Source of the DNA: DATFVA01 sp963832715
Lineage (GTDB): Bacteria; Bacteroidota; Ignavibacteria; Ignavibacteriales; Ignavibacteriaceae
DNA: 64,000 bases
Assembly: GCA_963832715.1 (NCBI GenBank)
Contig: CAWHVB010000008.1
Coordinates: forward strand, 186,001-250,000
Direction: 5' to 3'
In this document: piece after piece, positions 18,764 through 26,548 of the stretch
Layout: the number at the start of each line of letters is the position of its first letter
Position numbering within the stretch: position 1 is the stretch's first letter
Made by a program: the position numbers and the translations under genes
The notes under the pieces: model-generated
The model's database searches: none
What the model was told of the DNA's origin: nothing
The model's input: only the letters and a program-made list of their open reading frames with translations

Positions 18764-21700
18764 ATGAATAAACCTGGCCGTATCTTAATTATTTTATTCG
18801 TGCTGTTCTTCATCAGACCGGGCAGCTGCCAGGCGATTAAATTTAAACATTTATCTGAACAGAACGGACTGTCTAAAGGTGTAGTTAACTGTATGCTTCA
18901 AGACCGGTTCGGCTTTTTGTGGTTTGGCACAGAGGACGGTTTGAACCGATACGACGGCTATACCTTCAGGGTTTTCCGCAACATTCCGGGTGATACAAAT
19001 TCACTATCCGACAATAATATATGGTCATTATTTGAAGACCATGATGGAAATCTCTGGATAGGAACCCAGGATGGAGAATTAAACTGCTTTAATCCCGAAT
19101 CCGAAAAGTTTGAGCATTTTATTACTGCTACTGACAAGACTCTAAAAGGAAACAGTATAACCTGTGTGTATCGCGATAAGAAGGATATTCTCTGGCTGGG
19201 AACCTATAAAGGAGGACTTTACAGGGTTGATATCAAAAAAGGATCTGTTTTGAACTGGATGCCTGACCCTGGTGATAAATCGTCTTTGAGCAATGCATTT
19301 GTGACTTCTATATATGAGGACCCCGGCGAGAATCTTTGGATAGGTACGTATAACGGACTCTGTCTGTTGAACAAGGACTCACCCGGTCATCCTTTTACGC
19401 GCTTTTATCATGATCCCGCGGATGTTAATTCACTGACAGATAATATCGTCTGGAAAATTTTTCCATCAAAAACAGATAAAGAACATATATGGGTATGCAC
19501 CTACAATGGGTTGACTTATGTGAATACAAGAAAAAAAATATTAACCGGTATCGTTCCGGATGGGAATAATCCGGATAAATTCAGCCGAAGCATAAGTTCA
19601 ATCTGTGAGGACTTTACGGGTATTGATAAATGCTTATGGGCAGGCACATATGACGGACTGGTGAAAATCAGGTTCTATGGGGAGCTTAGTGATTTTATAG
19701 TTAAACCGAATCCCGATTCTGTTTTGAGAACAAATAAAAACCTGGTGAAATCATACAGGTGGACGAATGAATCAGGGAATCAGTCGTCTATTAATAATAA
19801 TCACATTAATAATCTGCTGATTGACAGGTCGGGAGTTTTGTGGATAAGCGGACAGGAAGGAATAGATTACTATCCCGGACTAAAAGACAAATTTAACTCC
19901 TGGGCTCAGCATAATTATGAAAATTCCGGGTTTGAAATGACCGGGTTACGGGATGTTCAGGCGATATGTGAAACCGGAAAAGACCTTATCTGGATTGGAA
20001 CTAACCAGGGAATGTTCGCTCTGAGTAAATCTGGGGATAATTATCATTTAGCCGGGTTCCCGGAATTTTCTAAAATTAATATTTGGTCGATGGCTGCCGG
20101 TAATGACAATGGATTGTGGATTGGTACTTATGGGAGCGGACTTGAATATTTTAACCCGGACTCAAAAAAAATAAAAACGTGGAAGGGGAACTGGTTCGAT
20201 TCTTCAAATATAGGAAACTCTTATGTTCGCGCTGTTCACCAGGATAAATCGGGATCTGTCTGGGTCGGACTCTGGGGTGTGGGTCTTAATCGTCTTAATC
20301 CTGAAACCGGGATAATAAACAGATGGCATCATGAAAGTGATAACGCACGCAGTCTCAGTTATGATGATGTTTGGGTTATTTACGAAGACAGCAGGGGAAG
20401 GATATGGATCGGAACATACGGGGGCGGGCTGAATCTTTTCACTTCAGCTGATGGAGGTTCATTCCTGAAATGGAGCTTTAGTCCGGATGATCCTAACGGG
20501 TTAAGCAGTAATAATATACTTTCTATTTGTGAATCCCGCGTAAATAAGAATGACGATAATACAATATTGTGGATCGGTACAACAAGAGGTCTTAATAAGC
20601 TCATTGTAAATAATAAATTAAACGGCAAAACAGGAACACAGGGTGTGTTTGAAGCCTTTCCGTCGCCTGAAGATTTTCAGACAAATTCAATAAACACCAT
20701 TGAAGAAGATAATAAAGGGCATCTATGGATTGGAACGAATAACGGCCTGGTAGAATTTGATCCCGCAAAAGGAATACTTGAGACGTACACAGTATTTGAC
20801 GGATTAAAAAGCAATGAGATTAATCCTAATTCTGCCTGTAAATCAAAGGCAGGTGAAATTTTTCTTGGAAGCGTGGAGGGTCTGAATGTATTTAATCCGG
20901 ACAGCATCTACCACTCCACGTATGACCCGCCGGTTATGTTTACCGATTTCCAGGTGTTCAACCAGGCGGTACCGATCCGGTCTGATTCACCTTTGAGGTC
21001 TTCAATTATTACATCAAAGGAAGTAGTTCTTTCCTATAACCAGAATGTCTTCTCATTTCAGTTCGCCGCACTTGATTATAATGCTCCTGAAGTCAATCAG
21101 TATGCTTACAAAATGGAAGGATTTGATAATGATTGGATATACAGCGGAACCAGGAGATATGTAACATATACAAATCTGAATCCGGGGAAATACACTTTTA
21201 AAGTCAAAGCAACAAACAGTGACGGTATATGGAATAAATCTTTTTCACAGATTTCAGTCATAGTTACTCCGCCGTTCTGGGGAACGTTGTGGTTCAGAGG
21301 ATTGCTGCTTTTAACTATTATGGGAATTCTTTATTCAGTCTACCGCTTTCGTTTAAACAGGCTGCTTGAACTGGAAAGGCTCAGAACAAAGATTGCATCC
21401 GATCTGCATGATGATATTGGTTCTGCCCTAACAAGGATTTCACTGGAAAGCGAGCTGCTCAATACAAACTCCGACCCTGAGGGGAGGAAAGAAGGATTGA
21501 AACGAATAGGAGATATGAGCAGGGAAATAATATCATCTATGAGTGATGTGGTATGGTCGATCGATTCCAGGAATGATTCAATTGAAGACCTTGTAAACAG
21601 AATGAAAGATTTCTCTTTTTCATTAGCTTCATTAAGGAACACCAGGGTTATATTTGAAACGGGGAATCTTAATATGCAGAAGAAACTTAAAGTTGATTTA

Positions 21701-21835
21701 AGACAGAATATATATCTCATTTTTAAAGAAGCCATGAATAATACCGTTAAGTATTCGAAGTCGGAAGAAATAAAAGTAGAACTAAAAAATAGAGACGGTG
21801 AATTCGAGCATGACTATCCTGGAACCTTTATCTGA
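18764..21835 (+). CDS. Two-component-regulator propeller histidine kinase, frameshifted in its ATPase domain
   Basis: A 1023-codon frame. The signal peptide ends near SCQA (residue 24). Two seven-bladed 'reg_prop' propellers follow (about 30-720), seen as recurring 'IWIGTxxGGLxxxNxxS' blades, then a Y_Y_Y domain (about 745-835, ending GIWNKSFSQ). One transmembrane helix lies at about 850-870. The HisKA_3-type helix contains LHDDIGSALTRI with phospho-acceptor His882. The N-box region FKEAMNNTVKYSKS (near 990) is present, but the frame then leaves the family and stops. The expected G1 box is missing and the G2 region is found in another frame up to 21965. Family role: a periplasmic propeller senses polysaccharide or other ligands and controls a cytoplasmic kinase. 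As written the kinase is unlikely to bind ATP. No response regulator gene is adjacent. Confidence 0.85.
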   Translation: MNKPGRILIILFVLFFIRPGSCQAIKFKHLSEQNGLSKGVVNCMLQDRFGFLWFGTEDGLNRYDGYTFRVFRNIPGDTNSLSDNNIWSLFEDHDGNLWIGTQDGELNCFNPESEKFEHFITATDKTLKGNSITCVYRDKKDILWLGTYKGGLYRVDIKKGSVLNWMPDPGDKSSLSNAFVTSIYEDPGENLWIGTYNGLCLLNKDSPGHPFTRFYHDPADVNSLTDNIVWKIFPSKTDKEHIWVCTYNGLTYVNTRKKILTGIVPDGNNPDKFSRSISSICEDFTGIDKCLWAGTYDGLVKIRFYGELSDFIVKPNPDSVLRTNKNLVKSYRWTNESGNQSSINNNHINNLLIDRSGVLWISGQEGIDYYPGLKDKFNSWAQHNYENSGFEMTGLRDVQAICETGKDLIWIGTNQGMFALSKSGDNYHLAGFPEFSKINIWSMAAGNDNGLWIGTYGSGLEYFNPDSKKIKTWKGNWFDSSNIGNSYVRAVHQDKSGSVWVGLWGVGLNRLNPETGIINRWHHESDNARSLSYDDVWVIYEDSRGRIWIGTYGGGLNLFTSADGGSFLKWSFSPDDPNGLSSNNILSICESRVNKNDDNTILWIGTTRGLNKLIVNNKLNGKTGTQGVFEAFPSPEDFQTNSINTIEEDNKGHLWIGTNNGLVEFDPAKGILETYTVFDGLKSNEINPNSACKSKAGEIFLGSVEGLNVFNPDSIYHSTYDPPVMFTDFQVFNQAVPIRSDSPLRSSIITSKEVVLSYNQNVFSFQFAALDYNAPEVNQYAYKMEGFDNDWIYSGTRRYVTYTNLNPGKYTFKVKATNSDGIWNKSFSQISVIVTPPFWGTLWFRGLLLLTIMGILYSVYRFRLNRLLELERLRTKIASDLHDDIGSALTRISLESELLNTNSDPEGRKEGLKRIGDMSREIISSMSDVVWSIDSRNDSIEDLVNRMKDFSFSLASLRNTRVIFETGNLNMQKKLKVDLRQNIYLIFKEAMNNTVKYSKSEEIKVELKNRDGEFEHDYPGTFI

Positions 21836-21965
21836 TTTTAATCCCCAGAAACTTACAGGCCATGGTTTAAGAAATATGGAAATGAGGGCTGAAAGGATAG
21901 GGGGTAAAATTGAACTGCAAAAAGGGGAAGGGTTGAAAGTTATATTGAAAAGAGCTGAGATATAA
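21810..21965 (+). pseudogene. Out-of-frame 3' tail of the histidine kinase ATPase domain
   Basis: In a +1-shifted frame relative to the kinase gene, 51 codons read DFNPQKLTGHGLRNMEMRAE and on to a GGKIEL...GLKVILKRAEI ending. That is the G2 box and last strands of a HATPase_c domain. Removing one base near 21806 would join the two parts, giving EFSMTIL followed by EPLSDF. Even then the expected DNG of the G1 box is absent, so the domain is degraded at more than one place. Confidence 0.75.
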
Positions 21966-22017
21966 AAATCCTTATCCTTTAATTCGGGTAAAAAAACAAC
22001 ACTTTTAAATCCTCCCT

Positions 22018-22034
22018 GCATCATTATGCAGTTG
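22018..22034. promoter_or_regulatory. Shared motif GCATCATTATGCAGTTG (copy 1)
   Basis: A 17-bp motif 71 bp upstream of the LamG T9SS gene start. It contains the inverted repeat GCAT-CATT-ATGC. Near-identical copies occur at 23233 and 26393, each upstream of a T9SS cargo gene with the same CTD subtype. Confidence 0.5.
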
Positions 22035-22104
22035 CCGGAACCGAAGTTATTTCATAGCATAGTTCCATAATATAATCCCTATTATAAAATCAATGAGGTC
22101 AGAC

Positions 22105-23106
22105 ATGAAGAATGCTACGAAATTTGTAATTGTATTTTTAGTTTTATCCGGGAGTCTTTTTGCCCAGGTGAACGGCAGTGCTCTCTTATATCATGGTGTG
22201 AGTGACTACGTAAATTTCGGAAATTCACCGGTCTTTAATATTGATTCTGCTGTTACTTATGAAGTCTGGATCAGACCCGATACGTTACAATCAGGATTTA
22301 TTTTTAATAAGTGGGTGAATTTCCAGGAAGATAAACAGCTGGTTTATTCATCAGGACATGTCTCTTTTTATCTGTTCAACACATTTGCGGGTGCTTCACT
22401 TCAGACAATTGCTGTTATCCCTCTTCATGTGTTTACGCATATTGCGGCAACTTATGATGGGATAAAAGCAAAATTATACGTAAACGGTGTGCTCGATACT
22501 ATGAAGGACGTAGTCAGCGGCGTATCCAATTCTACAGGCAATCTTTTTATGGGATTCAATGCGGACAGGTTTGATGTCATAGATCCCTTTTGGGGGGCTA
22601 TAGATGAATTCAGGATCTGGAATACTGTTTTGTCAGAATCACAAATTCAGGCTACGATGAATCAGCCTTTGACGGGAAGTGAAGCAGGATTAGTCGGCTG
22701 CTGGGATTTTGATGAAGGTACAGGAACAACTACTGCCGATAAGACAATGAATGGGAATGACGGCACTATAAGTGGGGCAACCTGGCTAAATCCGACTCAA
22801 AATAAAAATGAAACTGTTTCCACGCCAACTTTTAATATTTCGCAGAATTATCCGAATCCCTTTAATCCTTCAACTAGTATTACATATACTCTACCCTATG
22901 AATGTAATGTTGAGATTTCCGTTACAAATGTGATCGGTGAAAAAGTAAAAGAACTGATAAACAACTACGAGGGTGCAGGCCAGCATACAATTAACTTTTA
23001 CGCGGGTGATTTGGCTTCAGGAATATATCTCTATCGTATCAATGCGGCCTCCCCGGATGGCCAAGGTAATTTCATTAATACCAGGAAGATGCTCCTTCTG
23101 AAATAG
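22105..23106 (+). CDS. T9SS-secreted LamG/concanavalin-type protein
   Basis: A 333-residue protein from the ATG at 22105. An in-frame ATG four codons earlier (22093) lacks a ribosome-binding site, while 22105 has GAGG at the right distance and opens directly into the signal peptide FVIVFLVLSGSLFAQ. A LamG-like jellyroll occupies about 25-220: YVNFGNSPVFNID at the start, VTYEVWIRPDTLQSGFI, HIAATYDGIKAKLYVNGVL, AIDEFRIWNTVLSESQIQ and GLVGCWDFDEGTGTT. These folds commonly bind carbohydrates or cap adhesins. A T9SS type A CTD starts near residue 244 (SQNYPNPFNPST) and ends RKMLLLK, of the longer '...N(F)......KM.LLK' subtype. Confidence 0.88.
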   Translation: MKNATKFVIVFLVLSGSLFAQVNGSALLYHGVSDYVNFGNSPVFNIDSAVTYEVWIRPDTLQSGFIFNKWVNFQEDKQLVYSSGHVSFYLFNTFAGASLQTIAVIPLHVFTHIAATYDGIKAKLYVNGVLDTMKDVVSGVSNSTGNLFMGFNADRFDVIDPFWGAIDEFRIWNTVLSESQIQATMNQPLTGSEAGLVGCWDFDEGTGTTTADKTMNGNDGTISGATWLNPTQNKNETVSTPTFNISQNYPNPFNPSTSITYTLPYECNVEISVTNVIGEKVKELINNYEGAGQHTINFYAGDLASGIYLYRINAASPDGQGNFINTRKMLLLK

Positions 23107-23148
23107 TCAGAAGCTTGCGGGGTTAACTGGGTAACGATGAATGAAGGT

Positions 23149-23181
23149 CCGGAGCTCAGAGCTTATTCTTCTGAACTCCGG
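23149..23181 (+). terminator. 12-bp imperfect hairpin after the LamG gene
   Basis: CCGGAGCTCAGA pairs with TCTGAACTCCGG (one mismatch) around a 9-nt loop, 43 bp past the stop. The following tract (CCCTCTGTTTTCC) is a weak U-run. Confidence 0.5.
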
Positions 23182-23232
23182 CCCTCTGTTTTCCGGTTTC
23201 TGCGTTTCAGCCCCTCGTAGTAAACATTTCCC

Positions 23233-23249
23233 GCATCTTTATGCAGTTG
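23233..23249. promoter_or_regulatory. Shared motif GCATCTTTATGCAGTTG (copy 2)
   Basis: Second copy of the 17-bp motif, 166 bp upstream of the beta-helix gene start; 16 of 17 bases match copy 1. It contains GCAT-CTTT-ATGC. Confidence 0.5.
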
Positions 23250-23311
23250 TGCAGTTCCGTCTAAGTATTAAATTGTTATAAATTCTCCACCCACTGACCT
23301 TTCGGTATTCA

Positions 23312-23366
23312 GAAACGTATGCAATACATATGTGAAACATATCTGAGACGTATGTAAACCTATATG
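23312..23366. repeat. Array of five 11-bp direct repeats, consensus GAAACGTATGT
   Basis: Successive 11-mers read GAAACGTATGC, AATACATATGT, GAAACATATCT, GAGACGTATGT and AAACCTATATG. The period is exact while the bases drift, and the array ends 48 bp before the ATG at 23415, in the promoter or 5' leader. The period and the GAA(A/T)ACG core echo the array at 5270-5334. Confidence 0.75.
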
Positions 23367-23414
23367 ACTCGAAATAAGTTTTAGGATAAATCAAATTAAT
23401 GAAGGGATAATTCA

Positions 23415-24482
23415 ATGCAGATAAACAAAATTTTAAGTATCGTCAGCTTCATAGCGTTTCTATTGATATGCAGTTTAAATCAGAGCAATGCTCAGGCATT
23501 AAACGGCTCATATACAGTAGGGGGAACATCCCCTGATTTTACAACACTCCAGGATGCTGCACATGCATTATTTATAAACGGGATGTCGGGCCCGGTAAAT
23601 ATTAATATACGTCCCGGAACTTACTCACGGGATAATCCTCCGAAACCTGTCCTGATAATCGATAGTTCTATAGCCGGACTTTCGGAAGTTAACCGTCTTA
23701 CTTTTCAGCCGGACGGAACATCGGGAGGAACTGTGGAAAATGTTATACTACAGATCGATTGTAATAATAGTACCGGGTCGACCGATAAGGAAGTCATTTA
23801 CAATTTCAGGGATTACGTAACTTTTAAAAATTTAACTCTTTTTGATGCAGATTCAATGGATACTCCTGCCGGTTATCTCCTCAGAATCGGAACCGGGCTG
23901 AATTCAGGAAATCCGTCTATTGAAGGTCTGATAGTGGAAGGATGCAGGCTGATCGGGCAGACCCCATATATGGTCGGCAATCAATTGCTGGGAACAGTAA
24001 ACGGAATTGATGGGAGCAATATTACTGATGCAGAAGTGTCCAACAATGAAATGATACATTTGAGAAACGGTATTTCACTGAATGCTTCTTCAGCTGTCGG
24101 GGAAAATGTCGACATAACCGATAATCGTATGGAAAATATATTTAATTCGGGCAATGCGATGTTTATTGGATTTCGGGATGTGGAAATACAGAGAAATTAT
24201 ATAGATGCAGCATTTCAGGGGATACAAATCGCATCTCCTCAAACCGGTATTGTAAATGCAAATTATGCTGCAGCAGGTGATTTGGGAGGATATGTTCTTG
24301 AAGTAGATGGACATAATGTTACAGATTCATTATTAATTAAAAATAATATCCTGATAAGAAGAAACCTGGGGGATCCATTGTATGTTCTTACCAGAAATAC
24401 TAAAATTCTTCATAACACAGTATTTAATACCGGACCTAACAATAACGAGACTGTCGTAATGGGGGGAGTCAATGCATGTTAA
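23415..24482 (+). CDS. Secreted parallel beta-helix protein, N-terminal part (frame break at 24461-24467)
   Basis: A 355-codon frame. Signal peptide 1-27 (SNAQ). The rest is a right-handed parallel beta-helix of pectate-lyase type: GSYTVGGTSPDFTTLQDAAHAL opening, then regularly spaced 'xxVxxNxI.......I.IxxNxx' turns such as VDITDNRM, VEIQRNYIDAA, LLIKNNILIRRN and TKILHNTVFNTG. It ends abruptly at a stop four codons after a GGGGGGA run. The following frame (24476 onward) continues the helix turn as LMNNIFLTYNGSTV, so the two are one gene split by a -1 frame change. Together they would make a protein of about 970 residues. The start has an AAGGGA ribosome-binding site. Confidence 0.85.
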   Translation: MQINKILSIVSFIAFLLICSLNQSNAQALNGSYTVGGTSPDFTTLQDAAHALFINGMSGPVNINIRPGTYSRDNPPKPVLIIDSSIAGLSEVNRLTFQPDGTSGGTVENVILQIDCNNSTGSTDKEVIYNFRDYVTFKNLTLFDADSMDTPAGYLLRIGTGLNSGNPSIEGLIVEGCRLIGQTPYMVGNQLLGTVNGIDGSNITDAEVSNNEMIHLRNGISLNASSAVGENVDITDNRMENIFNSGNAMFIGFRDVEIQRNYIDAAFQGIQIASPQTGIVNANYAAAGDLGGYVLEVDGHNVTDSLLIKNNILIRRNLGDPLYVLTRNTKILHNTVFNTGPNNNETVVMGGVNAC

Positions 24483-26338
24483 TGAATAATATTTTCCTTA
24501 CATATAATGGCAGCACTGTTCTTGTTATTAATCCCGAGGCAGTGGATATTATTTCAGATTATAATGTTTTTTATAAAACTGCTCTAACCGGGAATTTTGC
24601 CCACTTCGGATCAATTTTTTATACATCCTTTGAAAACTATCGTGCTGGTACAGGACTCGATCTCAACTCTACATTTACAGATATTCCATTTGAATTTGAT
24701 TCAACAGGTATTCATCTCGACGAGTGCCAGGCGCAAAATCAGGCACTTAACGGAATACATCTGCCCGAAGTCTCTCTTGATTACTATGGTGCTGTCAGGG
24801 ATACAGTAAAACCTTTTATAGGGGCAGTAGAGGGAGTACGCCTTCCGTTTGATATGTTCGGTGATCCATTCAGTGCTGGTCTCCAGGGATTTGCTCTTTC
24901 ACTTGCAGCGGGAGCATTCGATTCGCAGAACGCCGGTATTGCTGTTGCAGATTACGACAACAGGCAGGTGGTACTGTTTCATAATAACGGTGCGACCAGG
25001 ACCTTCACACAGTCAGGCTCCGTATTTACAGGATTTAAGCCCACCGTCGTAAAATTCTATGATGTAGATTCCGATGGTCATACTGATCTGATAGCGGCAG
25101 GAGATACATCAGAAGCCGCACTTGAAATATTCTGGGGAAATGGATCCGGGGGGTTTACAGCTCCCTATATTGTAGGGACAAACGGCAGGGTCAGATCTTT
25201 TGAGCCGGGGCCAGGATTTACTCCCGATATCATTTCTTATATAGTTACTACAGAAGATAATGGTTTCCTTCCCTCCTCGAGTTTTATCGGATACACAATT
25301 TGTACAGCGGGGCGGCAGCTATGCCACGAACTGACAAATGAACCTAATCCGCCTGATACAATTTATGCAGTTCTTAACGACTTCGTACTTGCAGATGCGG
25401 GAGGCAGCGGTACTATATCCTCGATCATTGCACCGGGACTATTCGGTACAGTCAATGTGATTCCTAAACTTTATGCTTTTGAAATCGAGACGCCATTCGA
25501 TCCTTCAGCCGCCTGTCAGTCAGGCCAGGTAGATTATTGGCTGACTAATAATGAATATAATTTTCCGGTAACAGGATATTATACAAATGCCTCAAGCATT
25601 ATTACAGGTGATTTTGATAATGACGGAGAAAATGACTTCATAACCACCGGGTGGGACGACAATTATTGCGTACTTATAAAAGGAGACGGCAGCCTAAACT
25701 TTACTGCAGATACTATTCCTTCTTCTGCGACCAGAGGATTGGTAAAATTAGATTATGAAAATGATGGGGATCCGGATTTTGTTACAATAAACAATACGCT
25801 CGACAGTGCAGGAATAACAATCTTCGTTAATGACGGCATAGGCAATTTTACAGAGAAGAAGAATTGCTTTTTTCCATATGCGAGCGGGCATCCTGCTGGT
25901 ATAACTGCTGAGGATTTTGACGGTGATGGTAGAACGGATGTGGCCGTAGTTTCAAGGTCTGATGGAGGACTGGATTCATTGTTTGTTCTGTATAACCTCG
26001 GTGGTTTCAACACTCCCACGGGCATTAAACCGCAGAAAAATACAGGTATCATACCAGGTAAATTTGAACTCTCTCAGAACTATCCTAACCCGTTCAATCC
26101 ATCTACTAAAATAAATTTCAATCTTCCGGAGGAAAGTAAAGTTAAAATATACATCTATGACATACTCGGGGAAAGGGTAAGAGAAGTTGTTAATGGACAA
26201 GTTGGGGCTGGTGTCCATACAATAAGCTTTTACGCCGGAGATCTTGCTTCAGGAATATACATCTATCAGATAACAGCTGAAACCCTTACAGGAAATATTC
26301 TTTTTAATTCGGCAAAGAAAATGGTTCTTCTAAAATGA
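24476..26338 (+). CDS. Continuation of the beta-helix protein: FG-GAP/VCBS repeats and T9SS sorting domain
   Basis: 620 codons in the -1 frame relative to 23415-24482. It begins inside the beta-helix (NNIFLTYNGSTV), has no signal peptide and no ribosome-binding site of its own, so it is almost certainly the 3' part of the same gene. Residues about 125-510 contain FG-GAP/VCBS-like repeats with Ca-binding DxDxDG loops (YDVDSDGHTDL, DFDNDGENDF, DYENDGDPDF, DFDGDGRTDV), suggesting an integrin-alpha-like propeller. A T9SS type A CTD starts near residue 533 (SQNYPNPFNPSTKINF) and ends KKMVLLK. If the frame break is real, the N-terminal product would lack the T9SS signal and this part would lack the Sec signal, so neither would be secreted properly. 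Confidence 0.85.
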   Translation: MLMNNIFLTYNGSTVLVINPEAVDIISDYNVFYKTALTGNFAHFGSIFYTSFENYRAGTGLDLNSTFTDIPFEFDSTGIHLDECQAQNQALNGIHLPEVSLDYYGAVRDTVKPFIGAVEGVRLPFDMFGDPFSAGLQGFALSLAAGAFDSQNAGIAVADYDNRQVVLFHNNGATRTFTQSGSVFTGFKPTVVKFYDVDSDGHTDLIAAGDTSEAALEIFWGNGSGGFTAPYIVGTNGRVRSFEPGPGFTPDIISYIVTTEDNGFLPSSSFIGYTICTAGRQLCHELTNEPNPPDTIYAVLNDFVLADAGGSGTISSIIAPGLFGTVNVIPKLYAFEIETPFDPSAACQSGQVDYWLTNNEYNFPVTGYYTNASSIITGDFDNDGENDFITTGWDDNYCVLIKGDGSLNFTADTIPSSATRGLVKLDYENDGDPDFVTINNTLDSAGITIFVNDGIGNFTEKKNCFFPYASGHPAGITAEDFDGDGRTDVAVVSRSDGGLDSLFVLYNLGGFNTPTGIKPQKNTGIIPGKFELSQNYPNPFNPSTKINFNLPEESKVKIYIYDILGERVREVVNGQVGAGVHTISFYAGDLASGIYIYQITAETLTGNILFNSAKKMVLLK

Positions 26339-26392
26339 CACCGCAAGCAGTAAGGGAGAATTACACATAGGATACTGTCGGATAGCTTTACT

Positions 26393-26409
26393 ACATCTTT
26401 ATGCGGTTG
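26393..26409. promoter_or_regulatory. Shared motif ACATCTTTATGCGGTTG (copy 3)
   Basis: Third copy of the 17-bp motif, 140 bp upstream of the delta-60 gene start; 15 of 17 bases match copy 2. The left half-site is ACAT instead of GCAT. Confidence 0.45.
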
Positions 26410-26548
26410 TTTTAATAAGGCTCATTTAAAGACTGGGTTCAAATAAAAACACTCTTGCGATTATCATGAATGTATAAGCCGGTTTTTATCAATCAGCTTT
26501 TACAATTATTTGTTTGAATTCCAATTCACACTAACAAACAGGTGGTTT

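Larger units (their letters stand above)
23107..23414. other. Intergenic region with hairpin, shared motif and 11-bp array
   Basis: 308 bp between two T9SS cargo genes. It contains a terminator-like hairpin (23149-23181), the GCATCTTTATGCAGTTG motif (23233-23249) and an array of five 11-bp repeats (23312-23366) about 50 bp before the next start codon. Confidence 0.7.
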
